Shown here: positions 29,500 through 44,029 of the stretch, piece after piece
Position numbering within the stretch: position 1 is the stretch's first letter
Layout: each line of letters starts with the position of its first letter
Assembly: GCF_019075875.1 (NCBI RefSeq)
Contig: NZ_JAHOOZ010000001.1
Span: 2,604,001-2,668,000, forward strand
Direction: 5' to 3'
Source: Novosphingobium sp. G106
Lineage (GTDB): Bacteria > Pseudomonadota > Alphaproteobacteria > Sphingomonadales > Sphingomonadaceae
DNA length: 64,000 bases
The notes under the pieces: generated by a model
What the model saw: only the letters and a program-made list of their open reading frames with translations
Database searches by the model: none
Told to the model about the DNA's origin: nothing
Translations under genes and position numbers: made by a program

Positions 29500-30393
29500 C
29501 TATTCGGAGTCCAGCGCGCGGGATTTGACAGCAATCACCCCCTGCGGCCGGAACTGAAGGAAGAGGATGACGAAGAGCAGCGTCAGCACCTGGGCGAAGC
29601 TCACGTCGACGAGGATCTGTGCGAGCGCCATGAACAGGCCGATCATCAGCGCCGCCCAGGTCGTCCCCGCGATCGAGCCCAGCCCGCCGAGGATGACGAC
29701 GAGGAAGGCGGTGACGATGTAGCTCTGCCCGACATTGGGCGTGACCGGACCGAGCAGCGAGAGCACCACTCCGCCAAGGCCTGCGACGCCGGCGCCGAGC
29801 GAGAAGACGAAGCAGTCGACCAGCCGCGCGTTGACACCCATCGCCGAAGCGGTCGGCCGGTCCTGGTTGACCGCACGCACCAGCAGCCCGATGCGCGTGT
29901 AGCGCAGGATCGCGGCAAGCCCGGCGAGTACGAGCACCGACAACAGCAGGATGAATATGCGGGTCGTCGGGATCTGCAGGCCGCCGAAAGTCAGGCCGCC
30001 ATCGAGCCAGGCCGGGGCGGTGACCGAGACGCCGGTGGCGCCGAACAGGTCGCGCACCGCCTGCTGCATGATCAGGCTGACACCCCAGGTCGCCAGCAAG
30101 GTGTCGAGCGGCCGGGCGGTCAATCGCCGGATCAGCGAGGTCTCGAGCAGCGCACCGAACAGCGCCGCGCCGAAAAAGGCCGTGACGAGGGCGACAAGGA
30201 AGCCCAGCGGCCCCGGCACGACCAACATCGTCAGATAGGCGATGTACCCGCCCAGCATCAGGATTTCGCCATGCGCCATGTTGATCACGCGCATGAGGCC
30301 GAAGCTCAACGCCAGGCCCAGCGCGGCAAGGATGTAGAGCGATGCGACGCTGAAGCCGTTGAACAGCTGGCCGGTGAGGAAGGCGGTATCCAT
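29500..30393 (-). CDS. urtB: UrtB, urea ABC transporter permease
   Basis: 297 residues, LivH-like permease with about 8 helices. It carries the family signatures GLMRVINMAHGEILMLGGY and VVILGGLGSIAGT. The gene is separated from urtA by 145 bp that holds two strong stem-loops, and from urtC by only 12 bp. Confidence 0.92.
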   Translation of the reverse strand: MDTAFLTGQLFNGFSVASLYILAALGLALSFGLMRVINMAHGEILMLGGYIAYLTMLVVPGPLGFLVALVTAFFGAALFGALLETSLIRRLTARPLDTLLATWGVSLIMQQAVRDLFGATGVSVTAPAWLDGGLTFGGLQIPTTRIFILLLSVLVLAGLAAILRYTRIGLLVRAVNQDRPTASAMGVNARLVDCFVFSLGAGVAGLGGVVLSLLGPVTPNVGQSYIVTAFLVVILGGLGSIAGTTWAALMIGLFMALAQILVDVSFAQVLTLLFVILFLQFRPQGVIAVKSRALDSE

Positions 30394-30436
30394 CTATCGT
30401 CTCGCCTGTTCCGTGTGAGTGGTATTGAGGCCCGTT

Positions 30437-30527
30437 CTCCTGCCCCGGGCGGTCCCGAGCCCGGGGCAGGAGGCGGGTCCACCACCGCCTCTGGATGACG
30501 GGCACGCGGGGATAGGCGTGCCCGTCA
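30437..30527 (-). promoter_or_regulatory. Two tandem stem-loops between urtA and urtB
   Basis: Stem 1: 30437-30450 pairs with 30459-30472 (14 bp perfect, loop of 8). Stem 2: 30496-30507 pairs with 30516-30527 (12 bp, loop of 8). Neither is followed by a T run, so a classical terminator is unlikely. In ABC operons a hairpin after the binding-protein gene often stabilises its mRNA or partly stops transcription, giving excess UrtA over the membrane parts. That function is inference. Confidence 0.6.
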
Positions 30528-30538
30528 GGTGCTCAATT

Positions 30539-31759
30539 TCAGATCTTGCAAGTCTTGCCCGGGAAGGTGACCGGATCGTAGGGATCGGGATCGATCGTTG
30601 CCGGCGAGGTCCAGATGATCTTGAACTGGCCGTCGGGCATCGACTGGCCGATCATGCCTGTCTGGACGAGGCTGTTGTTGGGCAGGAACTTGACCGTGCC
30701 GAGCGGGGTCGGGATCGCGTCGAGCGTCACAGCCGCCGCGCGGACCTTGGCCGGATCGGCGCTCTTCGCCTTCTCGACCGCGGCCTTCCACATATAGACG
30801 TCGAGATAGCCGTGGACCATCGGATCGGTGATCACCGCGTCCTTTCCGAACTTGGCCTTGTAGGCTTCGATGAACTTCTTGTTCTCGGGATTGTCGAAGG
30901 ACTGGAAGTAGTTCCAGCCCGCATAGCCACCTTCCACCAGGCTCGGGCCCATCGCCATCGCTTCCTGCTCGCCGATCGAGAAGGACATGACCGGGACCAC
31001 CTTCGGCCCCATGCCCGCCGCCGCCATCTGCTTGAAGAAGGCGACGTTGCTGTCACCGTTCAGCGTCGAATAGATCACGTCGGGCTTGGCCGCCTTGATC
31101 TTGCCGATCACGCCCGAGAATTCCGTGCCGCCCAGCGGCTGGTATTCCTCGCCCGACAGGGTCAGGCCGTCCTTGCCGATATGGGTCTTGAGGATGAGGT
31201 TGGCAGTGCGGGGGAACACGTAGTCCGAGCCGACCAGGAAGAACTTCTTGTAGCCCTGCTGCTTGCCCCAGTCATAGGCCGGCAGGATCTGCTGGTTGGG
31301 CTGCGCGCCTGAATACATGATGTTGGGCGAGCATTCGTTGCCCTCGAACTGGACCGGATACCAGAGCAGGTTCGCGGTCTTCTCGAAGACGGGGAGCATC
31401 GCCTTGCGGCTGGCCGAGGTCCAGCCGCCAAAAACGGTCGAAACCTTGTCGCTCTCGATCAGCTTCGAGGCCTTCTGCGCGAATATGGCAGGATCCGAGG
31501 CACCGTCCTCGACAACGGGCGCGATCTTCTTGCCGAGGACGCCGCCCGCCGCGTTGATCTCGTCGATCGCGAGCTGGGTGGCGTTCTTCACGGTCACTTC
31601 AGAGATCGCCATGGTGCCGGAAAGCGAGTGCAGGATGCCGACCTTGATGTCGCCATCGCCGCCGCCTGCGACTTCGCCGCCCTTGGAGCAGGCGCCGAGC
31701 AGCGCGGTGCAGGCGAGCGCCGCGGCAACAATCGATTTCTTCCTCAGGAATGATGACAT
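30539..31759 (-). CDS. urtA: UrtA, urea ABC transporter substrate-binding lipoprotein
   Basis: About 406 residues. The start ATG 31759 is set by GGAGG 7 nt upstream and by a lipoprotein signal (CTALLGACSKGG, Cys near residue 24). The mature part is a type I periplasmic-binding fold of the amide-urea class, with GILHSLSGTMAISE at the N-terminus and VEGGYAGWNYFQSF further on. Binds urea outside the inner membrane. It is divergent from ureD. Confidence 0.92.
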   Translation of the reverse strand: MSSFLRKKSIVAAALACTALLGACSKGGEVAGGGDGDIKVGILHSLSGTMAISEVTVKNATQLAIDEINAAGGVLGKKIAPVVEDGASDPAIFAQKASKLIESDKVSTVFGGWTSASRKAMLPVFEKTANLLWYPVQFEGNECSPNIMYSGAQPNQQILPAYDWGKQQGYKKFFLVGSDYVFPRTANLILKTHIGKDGLTLSGEEYQPLGGTEFSGVIGKIKAAKPDVIYSTLNGDSNVAFFKQMAAAGMGPKVVPVMSFSIGEQEAMAMGPSLVEGGYAGWNYFQSFDNPENKKFIEAYKAKFGKDAVITDPMVHGYLDVYMWKAAVEKAKSADPAKVRAAAVTLDAIPTPLGTVKFLPNNSLVQTGMIGQSMPDGQFKIIWTSPATIDPDPYDPVTFPGKTCKI

Positions 31760-31846
31760 GAAAGGTGCCTCCCTCTTGGCGATGGAACGGGTGCCACGTC
31801 TGCCCCCCGATGACGCTCCGATCATTGTGCGTCGCAGCAATGGGCA

Positions 31847-31930
31847 CCATGGGGCATTTAACGTAGGTGGCCGGGGCTCGTTGGCGCCCGTCCCGCGGCG
31901 AGCCGCGTCCATACGTCAAATGCCCCATGG
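31847..31930. promoter_or_regulatory. Inverted repeat in the urtA-ureD divergent promoter region
   Basis: CCATGGGGCATTTAACGTA (31847-31865) faces TACGTCAAATGCCCCATGG (31912-31930): 19-nt arms with one mismatch, separated by 46 bp. It sits between the divergently transcribed urea transporter and urease operons. Long arms and spacing suit paired operator sites for a dimeric regulator, for instance the LuxR-type regulator encoded at 40802; a cruciform or RNA structure is also possible. Confidence 0.6.
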
Positions 31931-32000
31931 GCTGGCCCGACTTTCCCTTGAATGCTGCGGAAACAGTGGGATACTGCACTGCAACAGGAGACGTGCCCGC

Positions 32001-32873
32001 GTGCACCGACGATTCGAAATGGGCGATGGAACAGGCGCAGCTCTAGGCCTACCGGCCATTGCTGCAGTGCCGCATATGCTGCGCAGCCAAGGCGCACTCG
32101 ACCTGTCTTTTCGCCAGCGTCAGGGCCGCACGACGATCGATCCATCGTACCAGGCCGGGTGCCTCAGGATGCGTCAGGTCGGGGACGGCGATGTCCCCTG
32201 CGCCGTGCTGATCAACACGGCCGGCGGCGTCGCCGAAGGAGACAGCCTGAACCAGCGCATCGCTTGGAAAGAATGCACCGCGGCGACAGTCACTACCCAG
32301 GCCGCGGAGAAGATCTACCGCGCGCTCTCAGCTGGCTGCACTATCTCGACCAAACTCACGGTCGAACGCGGGGCACGCGCCGAATGGCTACCGCAAGAGA
32401 CCATCCTGTTCGACGCTTTCCGTCTGCACCGCGAAGCACAGATCGTGCTGGCGGAGGATGTGACTTTCCTCGGCGTCGAAGCACTCGTGCTTGGCCGTGC
32501 GTCGATGGGCGAGAGCGTGACTTCGGGCTCGCTGCGCGACCGGATGCGGATCTGGCGCGGCGACCGGTTGATCTATGCCGATACCTTGGCGCTCGACGGC
32601 GACATCGCCGCGCTGATGGACCGCGCCGCGGTGGGTAACGGCGCGCGCGCCATGGCGGTGATCGTTCACGCCTCGGCCGAGGCTGCTGCCCTGCGCGATC
32701 CGGTGCGCGAGGCGCTGGAAGGTGCTGCCGGACTCGCCGCGGCTAGCTGCTGGAACGGGCTGCTTGCCGTCCGTCTGCTCGCGCCCGACAGCGAAGTCCT
32801 GCGCGGCGATATCGCGCTCGCCCTTTCGGTGCTCCGCCAAGGCCGCCCGCTCCCCCGCGTGTGGAGGTGCTGA
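32001..32873 (+). CDS. ureD: Urease accessory protein UreD
   Basis: About 290 residues; scaffold for nickel insertion into urease together with UreF and UreG. Family landmarks: [40 protein letters not shown] and [10 protein letters not shown]. The GTG at 32001 is preferred because AGGAG lies about 10 nt upstream; an ATG at 32019 is an alternative. It is the first gene of the urease operon and ends 1 bp before ureA. Confidence 0.88.
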   Translation: MHRRFEMGDGTGAALGLPAIAAVPHMLRSQGALDLSFRQRQGRTTIDPSYQAGCLRMRQVGDGDVPCAVLINTAGGVAEGDSLNQRIAWKECTAATVTTQAAEKIYRALSAGCTISTKLTVERGARAEWLPQETILFDAFRLHREAQIVLAEDVTFLGVEALVLGRASMGESVTSGSLRDRMRIWRGDRLIYADTLALDGDIAALMDRAAVGNGARAMAVIVHASAEAAALRDPVREALEGAAGLAAASCWNGLLAVRLLAPDSEVLRGDIALALSVLRQGRPLPRVWRC

Positions 32874-32874
32874 C

Positions 32875-33177
32875 ATGCAGCTGACCCCGCGCGAGAAGGA
32901 CAAGATGCTGCTGGCCTTGGCGGCGATGATCGCCCGCCGCCGGCTCGAGCGCGGGGTGAAGCTCAACTATCCCGAAGCCGTGGCGCTGATCTCCGACTAC
33001 GTGCTTGAAGGCGCACGCGACGGGCGCTCCGTTGCCGACCTGATGGAGGCCGGCGCGCATGTGCTGGCGCGCGAGCAGGTCATGGCCGGCATCGCCGAGA
33101 TGATCCACGACGTCCAGGTGGAAGCGACCTTCCCCGACGGCACCAAGCTGGTGACAGTCCATGAACCCATCCGGTAA
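32875..33177 (+). CDS. ureA: Urease gamma subunit UreA
   Basis: 100 residues, the standard gamma length, beginning [17 protein letters not shown] with [10 protein letters not shown] in the middle and [14 protein letters not shown] near the end. GGAGG precedes the ATG. It overlaps ureB by about 17 bp at the latter's first ATG. Confidence 0.95.
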   Translation: MQLTPREKDKMLLALAAMIARRRLERGVKLNYPEAVALISDYVLEGARDGRSVADLMEAGAHVLAREQVMAGIAEMIHDVQVEATFPDGTKLVTVHEPIR

Positions 33178-33498
33178 TCTCATGTCATCGTTGTTTCCGG
33201 GCGAAATCCTCGCCGAGCCCGGCGAGCACGAGCTCAACGCCGACCAGCCCGTGACAGCGCTAAAGGTTGCCAACAGCGGCGACCGGCCAGTGCAGGTGGG
33301 CAGCCACTACCACTTCGCCGAAGCCAACGATGGCCTGATCTTCGACCGCACGGCCGCGCGCGGTCAGCGGCTCGACATTCCGGCAGGCACCGCCGTGCGC
33401 TTCGAACCCGGGCAGACGCGTGAGATCAACCTGGTGCCGCTGCGCGGTACGCGAACGGTCTACGGCTTCCAGGGCAAGGTCATGGGGGCGCTCAAGTA

Positions 33499-33499
<1 letters not shown>
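33161..33499 (+). CDS. ureB: Urease beta subunit UreB
   Basis: 112 residues from ATG 33161, or 105 from the in-frame ATG at 33182. Family motifs: [30 protein letters not shown] and [17 protein letters not shown]. Structural subunit of the (alpha beta gamma)3 enzyme. Its stop codon overlaps the ureC start (TAATG). Confidence 0.95.
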
Positions 33500-35208
<1,709 letters not shown>

Positions 35209-35221
35209 GGAGCATTCCGTC

Positions 35222-35719
35222 TTGCGCAAGATCTATGGGGTCGAACCTTCCGGTAGCGGCGAACCCGAGGACTCGGTGCGGCTCGACCACGACCAGCGCA
35301 ACCGCCGCCGCATGGTCTATACGACCGATGCCGGCCGGCCGATCCTGCTCGACATGATGCGCCCGGTGCACCTGCGCGACGGCGACCTGCTGCGGATCGA
35401 AGATGGCAGCCTGGTTCGCGTCGATGCCGTGCCCGAAGCGCTGATAGAGATTCATTCGCACTCGACCGCCGAGATGGTGCGGATCGCCTGGCACCTGGGC
35501 AACCGTCATCTGCCGACGCAGCTTCTCCCTGGTGACGATGGCGGCACGCTGCGCATCCGCCACGACCATGTCATCGCCGAAATGGTTCTGGGCCTCGGTG
35601 GTCATTGCCATGAGATGCTCGCGCCGTTCGATCCAGAAGGCGGGGCCTATGAAGGCGGTGGCGGTCACGGCCACCATCATCATGACCACGATCACGACCA
35701 TGGGCGCGCCCATGGCTGA
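35222..35719 (+). CDS. ureE: Urease accessory protein UreE, nickel chaperone
   Basis: 165 residues from the TTG at 35222, which follows GAGGAG about 10 nt upstream. It has the UreE fold ([35 protein letters not shown]) and a His-rich C-terminal tail ([16 protein letters not shown]) that can bind several nickel ions. It delivers nickel to the UreDFG complex. Overlaps ureF by 8 bp. Confidence 0.92.
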   Translation: MRKIYGVEPSGSGEPEDSVRLDHDQRNRRRMVYTTDAGRPILLDMMRPVHLRDGDLLRIEDGSLVRVDAVPEALIEIHSHSTAEMVRIAWHLGNRHLPTQLLPGDDGGTLRIRHDHVIAEMVLGLGGHCHEMLAPFDPEGGAYEGGGGHGHHHHDHDHDHGRAHG

Positions 35720-36401
35720 AACCGCGCTCTATGACCTGATGAGCTGGATGTCGCCGGCCTGGCCGATCGGTGCCTTCGCTCATTCGGGCGGGCTCGAGTG
35801 GGCGGTAGAACACGGCCATGTGACCGACCGCGCGAGTTGCACCGACTGGATCGTCCTGCTGATCGAGCGCGGCGCGATCCACAACGACATGGTGCTGTTC
35901 GTCCAAGCCTGGCGCGCCGCCAAGGCGGGCGACAGCGTACGGCTGCGCGAAGTCGCCGAAATGGCGGTCGCCACGCAGACGGGGTTCGAGCGCCGGCTGG
36001 AAGCAACCGCGCAAGGCGCTGCGTTCCGCCGGATCGCCTGCGCATCGATCGAAGGTTTCCCGGATTTCCTGAGCGATATCGACGATGAGGACCTTGCTTA
36101 TTCGGTCGCCGCGGCAGCTCTGTTCGCGGCGCAGGGGATAGACCTGCCGCAGGCCCTCACCGCCTGGCTGCATGGGGCCGTCTCGAACCTGGTCTCTGCC
36201 GCGCAGCGCCTCGTCCCGCTGGGCCAGACCGACGGCCAGCGGGTTCTCCGGACCATGCGCGAGTCGATCTTCGCCGCGGTGACAGCGGCGTTGGCCCTGC
36301 CCGATGGCGATCCCTTCGACCAGCTCGGCGGCTCCACGCTGCTCGCCGATCTCGGCTGCATGGCACATGAAACCCAGTACACGAGGCTGTTCCGGACATG
36401 A
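35712..36401 (+). CDS. ureF: Urease accessory protein UreF
   Basis: 229 residues, helical. Motifs [20 protein letters not shown], and [13 protein letters not shown] near the C-terminus. Activates the GTPase UreG within the preactivation complex. The ATG at 35712 is used; an in-frame ATG at 35700 is possible. Overlaps ureG by 4 bp. Confidence 0.93.
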   Translation: MAETALYDLMSWMSPAWPIGAFAHSGGLEWAVEHGHVTDRASCTDWIVLLIERGAIHNDMVLFVQAWRAAKAGDSVRLREVAEMAVATQTGFERRLEATAQGAAFRRIACASIEGFPDFLSDIDDEDLAYSVAAAALFAAQGIDLPQALTAWLHGAVSNLVSAAQRLVPLGQTDGQRVLRTMRESIFAAVTAALALPDGDPFDQLGGSTLLADLGCMAHETQYTRLFRT

Positions 36402-37036
36402 CCCAACTTCACCACACCGGGCCCCTGAGGGTCGGCATCGGCGGCCCTGTCGGCTCGGGCAAGACCGCGCTGATGGATGCGCTGTGCAAGCACTTGCGCG
36501 ATGCTTACGACATCGCGGCGATCACCAACGACATCTACACGCGCGAGGATGCCGAGTTCCTCACCCGCGCAGGTTCCCTCTCAGCGGACCGCATCGTCGG
36601 TGTAGAAACCGGGGGCTGCCCGCATACTGCGATCCGCGAAGACGCCTCGATCAACCTTGCCGCGGTCGGCCAGCTCAGCAAGAAATTCCCCGGGCTCGAC
36701 CTCATCCTGATCGAGAGCGGCGGCGACAACCTTGCCGCGACCTTCAGTCCCGAACTCGCCGACATCACCATCTATGTCATCGATGTCTCGGCCGGCGACA
36801 AGATCCCGCGCAAGGGCGGACCGGGCATCACCCGGTCGGACCTGCTGGTGATCAACAAGATAGACCTTGCGCCTTTCGTCGGTGCGAGCCTCGAAGTGAT
36901 GGACCGCGACGCGAAGAAGATGCGCGGAGAACGCCCCTTCGTCTTCACCAATATCCGCGCCGGCCACGGCTTGCCCGACATCGCACATTTCATCATCGAG
37001 ACCGGCGGCCTGCCGGAAAGGAGCCCGCCCCCATGA
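36398..37036 (+). CDS. ureG: Urease accessory GTPase UreG
   Basis: 212 residues. P-loop [16 protein letters not shown] at the N-terminus, the CPH nickel site in [26 protein letters not shown] and [11 protein letters not shown] (G4 motif NKxD). Hydrolyses GTP to drive nickel insertion. Overlaps both neighbours by 4 bp. Confidence 0.96.
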   Translation: MTQLHHTGPLRVGIGGPVGSGKTALMDALCKHLRDAYDIAAITNDIYTREDAEFLTRAGSLSADRIVGVETGGCPHTAIREDASINLAAVGQLSKKFPGLDLILIESGGDNLAATFSPELADITIYVIDVSAGDKIPRKGGPGITRSDLLVINKIDLAPFVGASLEVMDRDAKKMRGERPFVFTNIRAGHGLPDIAHFIIETGGLPERSPPP

Positions 37037-37620
37037 GAAACGGCCGCATGAAAGTGCAAGCTCGCTGCATCGCCGCTGCAATGGCCCTGCTGCCCACCGC
37101 AGCCTGGGCTCATCCGGGACACGAGGGCGCAGGAGGGTTCTATGCCGGCATCGCCCATCCGTTGACCGGGGTCGATCACCTGGTCGCCATGCTGCTCGTC
37201 GGAGTCTGGGCAGGTGTGATCGGGCCGAAGCGCCGCTCGGCGCTGGCACTGCCCGCAATGTTCCTCGGCGCGATGCTTGCCGGCTTCTTCGCCGGACCGC
37301 TGATCGGCGAGACGCTCGCGGAGCCGCTGATCCTGCTGTCGCTCGTCGCCCTCGGAGCGGCAGCAGCGTTCCGCCTGCGCGCGCCGATGCCGCTGGCTGT
37401 GGCGGCCGTCGCTGTGTTCGGCTTCGCACACGGCATGGCCCACGGTTTCGAGACGCCGGGCGGCGCCTTTCCCGTGCTTTTCGCCGCGGGCTTTACCGTC
37501 ACGACCGCCATGCTCAATGGCCTCGGCCTCTGGCTCGTCCGCGTCCTTCCTGCCCCTGTGATGCGCGTGTTGGGCGCGGCCGGGGCCGGGCTCGGCCTGG
37601 TCCTGGCGAGCGCCGGCTGA
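37033..37620 (+). CDS. HupE/UreJ family nickel permease-like protein
   Basis: About 195 residues. A signal peptide ([11 protein letters not shown]) is followed by six hydrophobic segments and the [20 protein letters not shown] and [12 protein letters not shown] motifs of HupE/UreJ proteins, thought to import nickel. Its ATG overlaps the ureG stop (ATGA), so it belongs to the urease operon. Confidence 0.9.
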   Translation: MRNGRMKVQARCIAAAMALLPTAAWAHPGHEGAGGFYAGIAHPLTGVDHLVAMLLVGVWAGVIGPKRRSALALPAMFLGAMLAGFFAGPLIGETLAEPLILLSLVALGAAAAFRLRAPMPLAVAAVAVFGFAHGMAHGFETPGGAFPVLFAAGFTVTTAMLNGLGLWLVRVLPAPVMRVLGAAGAGLGLVLASAG

Positions 37621-37622
37621 GC

Positions 37623-40801
<3,179 letters not shown>

Positions 40802-40805
<4 letters not shown>

Positions 40806-41695
40806 CTGCGCGCATCCTTATCGTCGATGACGATACCGCCACACTCTCCATGCTGAGCGATTTCGTGGAAGCCGAAGGATACCTGTCGGAAATCGCCGTA
40901 AACGGCGAGGAAGCACTGCTGCTGCTGGGTGCGGTCTCGCCAGACATCATCCTGCTCGACGCCGTAATGCCCGGGCTCGATGGTTTCGAGACCTGCCGAC
41001 TGATCAAGGGCCGAGAGGGCGCCGCGCACGTTCCCGTGATCTTCATGACCGGCTTGTCAGAGACTGCGCATGTCGTTCAGGGCCTCGAAGCAGGCGGGGT
41101 CGACTATGTCACCAAGCCGCTAGCGCTCGATGCGCTGGCAGCAAGAATCCGGGTTCATCTCGGCAATGCGCGTACCACCCGCAGCGCGCTGACTGCGCTC
41201 GACAGCGCCGGTACGCGGCTGCTTTCTTGCGACGATTCCGGCAAGATCGGCTGGGCCACACCAGAGGCCCAGCGCCTGCTCGATGAACTGGATCTCGCCG
41301 CGGTCGAGGCCATGCGTGACTTGCTGCGCGAAATGGCACTGTCGGACGCCCCTGCGACGGACGACTCCCAGCCGACCTTTGATTGCGGCGGCCAGCGTTT
41401 CCTGGTGACACTGCTCGGGCCTGCCGCACCGGGCGAGCATCTCTTCAAGCTCACCCGCTCGACGCGGGGAATAGAACCACAACTGCTTCAGCAAGCATTC
41501 GGCCTCACCCCGCGCGAAGCCGACGTGCTGTTGTGGACAGCGCGGGGTAAGTCCAACAAGGACATGAGCGAAATACTCAACATCAGCGCTCGAACCGTGA
41601 ACAAGCATCTCGAGCAGATCTTCATCAAGATCGGCATCGAGAATCGCGCTTCCGCAACGGCGGCCGCAGCGCAGGTTATATTCCGCTCTCAATAA
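40802..41695 (+). CDS. Response regulator with LuxR-type DNA-binding domain
   Basis: 297 residues. N-terminal receiver with phospho-acceptor Asp in IILLDAVMPG (about 53) and Lys in DYVTKPLALD, a middle region of unclear fold, and a C-terminal LuxR HTH (LTPREADVLLWTARGKSNKDMSEILNIS, TVNKHLEQIF). The ATG overlaps the kinase stop. It is the likely output of the kinase at 37623 and a candidate regulator of urt and ure, possibly through the inverted repeat at 31847-31930. Confidence 0.9.
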
Positions 41696-42167
41696 TCCAT
41701 TTGCCGTGAGACGTAAGTCTGCGTCGATGGCCCCGTCCGTTTCCAGCTGAACGAAGGACGGCTTTCGACATGAAGAAAATTGCTCGCGAATGTCCGCATT
41801 GTCGGCGTTCTCTCCTGTTGCGTAGCCTGTTGAGGCGACAGGAGGATTCTGCTGGGAAAAATGCCAGCGTTGTTATCCAATCTCCGCGCGCCGCGAATTA
41901 CCGAATGGCCGGATGCGAATGATGTCCAAATCGGCCAGCCTTTCTCCTGAGACCGGTGTGAGGCGGCTCGGGGGTCGGACCGCTGAATGTGAAACAGGGG
42001 CTGGACTGGGGGGTTGAGCCTCCAAGAACAGCACCGCCATTGCGACAAACTGCCCGCTCAAACGCACTAGGGGCGAGACGAGCGCGACTGACAAAATAAT
42101 GCGAATTCGAGGAAGGGGTCAAAGTCAGCCACACGATCCGCGTCGCTAAATAATCGCTTGAGGCCTA
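41696..42167. other. Intergenic region, no supported gene
   Basis: About 470 bp. A 50-codon frame at 41770-41922 contains a CPHC zinc-ribbon-like start (Lys-Lys-Ile-Ala-Arg-Glu-Cys-Pro-His-Cys) but then looks non-coding, so I do not call it. Confidence 0.4.
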
Positions 42168-43031
42168 TCAAAAATCATCCTCGCGCCGGTCTGCTTTTAG
42201 CGCATTGAGCTCATCTGCCATCTGACGGAAGTCCGCTGCGACACTACGGGGGTCAGAAATCGCCCGGTGTCGCATAGTTGACCATTGTCGTTGATAGGCG
42301 ATCAGCACATGCCGCTCTACGCCCACTCGGACAGCATCGTCATAGGCATCGCGAAGCTCTCGATCCGCATCGAGGATTTGAGGTCTCATGCATCGGGCAA
42401 GATCCAGGCCGTTCATCCCTTTGCATAACCGGTCAGATAGCGCGCGAGGCGCTCTTGGTAAGATTGTTCGTGCGATACGCTGCGGGGGCTTTTCCACGAG
42501 AGTAAGCGCCGCCGGACGCGCTTTCGAATAAGGCTTTTCGGCCGCGGGAACCGCAGTACGTTTGCTAACAGCGCCTGGTTGCGTGGTGAGAGCGACCCGC
42601 GCCTGAATTGCCTCCCCGTGATCAAATGCGTTCGGCCGCACGGCGATCGTGGTAAGCGGCATGGGGTCTTGTGTCGGTGCCGGGCTAAGAGTGCCGCGCT
42701 GTGCGAGACCAATCGAAACCGCCAATACTCCCGCGACCACGATGCCCGTAAGAGCTAGCGTCCGACCTTTCCCCCAAGGCTTGGCAGCACAAGAACTAGC
42801 ATCAGACTCTAACGCCTGGGACTTGGCCGATGTTTCACTGCTTGAAGACGACGCCGGCTCATCGACGCCAGTGAATCTTGGATAATGTCGGCTAGGCTCC
42901 CATTGCGGGAATGCGTCACTTTCATCAATCTCCCTAAACCGCGGGTAAGCCCGCCCAGCATCCCATTCAGGACCCGGCATGTTTTCGGCCGCGCGTCCCT
43001 GATTTGAATTGCGGTCAAACCGAAAAGGCAT
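42168..43031 (-). CDS. Single-pass membrane protein with LprI-like C-terminal domain
   Basis: 287 residues. A low-complexity cytoplasmic N-terminus with two repeats of Tyr-Pro-Arg-Phe (RAYPRFREIDE, RHYPRFTGVDE) leads to one membrane helix (LALTGIVVAGVLAVSIGLA, about 92-110), then a proline-rich linker and a C-terminal LprI/DUF1311-like domain (LCKGMNGLDLARCMRPQILDADRELRDAY) with the expected Cys pair. LprI proteins inhibit lysozyme. The topology puts that domain in the periplasm. No clear operon partner. Confidence 0.65.
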   Translation of the reverse strand: MPFRFDRNSNQGRAAENMPGPEWDAGRAYPRFREIDESDAFPQWEPSRHYPRFTGVDEPASSSSSETSAKSQALESDASSCAAKPWGKGRTLALTGIVVAGVLAVSIGLAQRGTLSPAPTQDPMPLTTIAVRPNAFDHGEAIQARVALTTQPGAVSKRTAVPAAEKPYSKARPAALTLVEKPPQRIARTILPRAPRALSDRLCKGMNGLDLARCMRPQILDADRELRDAYDDAVRVGVERHVLIAYQRQWSTMRHRAISDPRSVAADFRQMADELNALKADRREDDF

Positions 43032-43762
43032 CGGATTTCGTCCTGACCAAGCCGAACATGGAGAAACTGCGTGACGCTAACGAGCGTAGCGGTTTTTGGT
43101 TCCAGCGGCTTCGGGTGTCCCTCGTACGACGACTGAAATAAGCGATACGGCGAATTTCGGGCTTCGCAACGAGGCGGGGAATATCGCAGTCACAGGTCCC
43201 AACAGCGCACTTGCGCACCCGGTTCCAAACTTTGGAGATTCCAATGAAACTGAACGAAACGTCTCGCGTTAAAGCGCTGGCTGGGTGACGAATCCCCGGG
43301 GAGAGCTGTGCCAACTTCTCCGCCGCATCGCAATCCAGCAGACCCTGTTTGGATGGCACACATGGCACTCGTGATGATCTTAATGGCGTTGATCATCGTC
43401 ATGGGATGCGGCGCGATCGCTTGCCGCCGACAAGCCAAGGATTCCGAAAAAACTCGCTACATTCATGCGCACATTGATACGGCCTCAGGATCGTCTGGCG
43501 TTTCGCGCGCTATCGAGACAGTCTTCAGACGCCATTCCCCACGCGGTTGATAAGATCGTCGCGTCACATCAGTAGATAGGCTAGATCACGGCGCCATAGA
43601 CATTCCCTGCGGTAAAGTGGAAAGAGAAGTGCAGAGGGAATGTTTCGAAAAGCGCCGCGCACGATGCTTAGAACTGTCTAATGGTGCCTCCGTAGCCATC
43701 CGGCGAAGGCCGCAGGATAGGATGAGCGGTGCTATATCAGTTCCTGCGAAGGGAGCTGACGG
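43032..43762. other. Mostly non-coding region before the IS66 element
   Basis: About 730 bp. The only plausible gene is the small membrane protein at 43353-43550. A plus-strand frame at 43555-43745 gives a Cys- and Arg-rich stretch (CFEKRRARCLEL) without a start codon. It may be part of a gene cut by the IS66 insertion. Confidence 0.4.
43353..43550 (+). CDS. Possible small membrane protein
   Basis: 65 residues from ATG 43353. An N-terminal hydrophobic helix rich in Met, Leu and Ile ends in MGCGAIACRR, followed by a short polar tail. No family is recognised and the ribosome binding site is weak. Confidence 0.3.
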   Translation: MAHMALVMILMALIIVMGCGAIACRRQAKDSEKTRYIHAHIDTASGSSGVSRAIETVFRRHSPRG

Positions 43763-44029
43763 ATGGCCGAGCCTGAGATGGACACCGAGCTGATTGACGA
43801 GGCGGTGTTGGCGCTGCTGTTTCTGACACTGCACAAAGATCGGACCTCAGAGCCGCTTTGGCGTGCGTGGAAGTCGTTCGACTGGGATGCGATGGCTCGC
43901 CTGCACGCGAAGGAGCTGATTTTCGATCCGGTTGGTCAGGCGAAGTCCGTCGTGTTGACGCAGGAGGGGCGGCGACGCTGCGAAGAGGCATATTATCGCC
44001 TCTTTGCCAGGCGGGATCGTCAGGCCTGA
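43763..44029 (+). CDS. DUF6429 family protein, IS66-associated
   Basis: 88 residues. The sequence (DEAVLALLFLTLHK, RAWKSFDWDAMARLHAKELI, DPVGQAKSVVLTQEG) fits a small family often found beside IS66 elements. It converges with and overlaps the tnpC end by about 10 bp. Function unknown. Confidence 0.7.
   Translation: MAEPEMDTELIDEAVLALLFLTLHKDRTSEPLWRAWKSFDWDAMARLHAKELIFDPVGQAKSVVLTQEGRRRCEEAYYRLFARRDRQA

Noticed and set aside
28717..30498. A 593-codon plus-strand frame
   Set aside because: Antisense of urtB and urtC, low-complexity Glu/Gln/Arg sequence typical of high-GC shadow frames.
41770..41922. 50-residue CPHC protein
   Set aside because: Only the first residues look like a zinc ribbon; no ribosome binding site and no further support.
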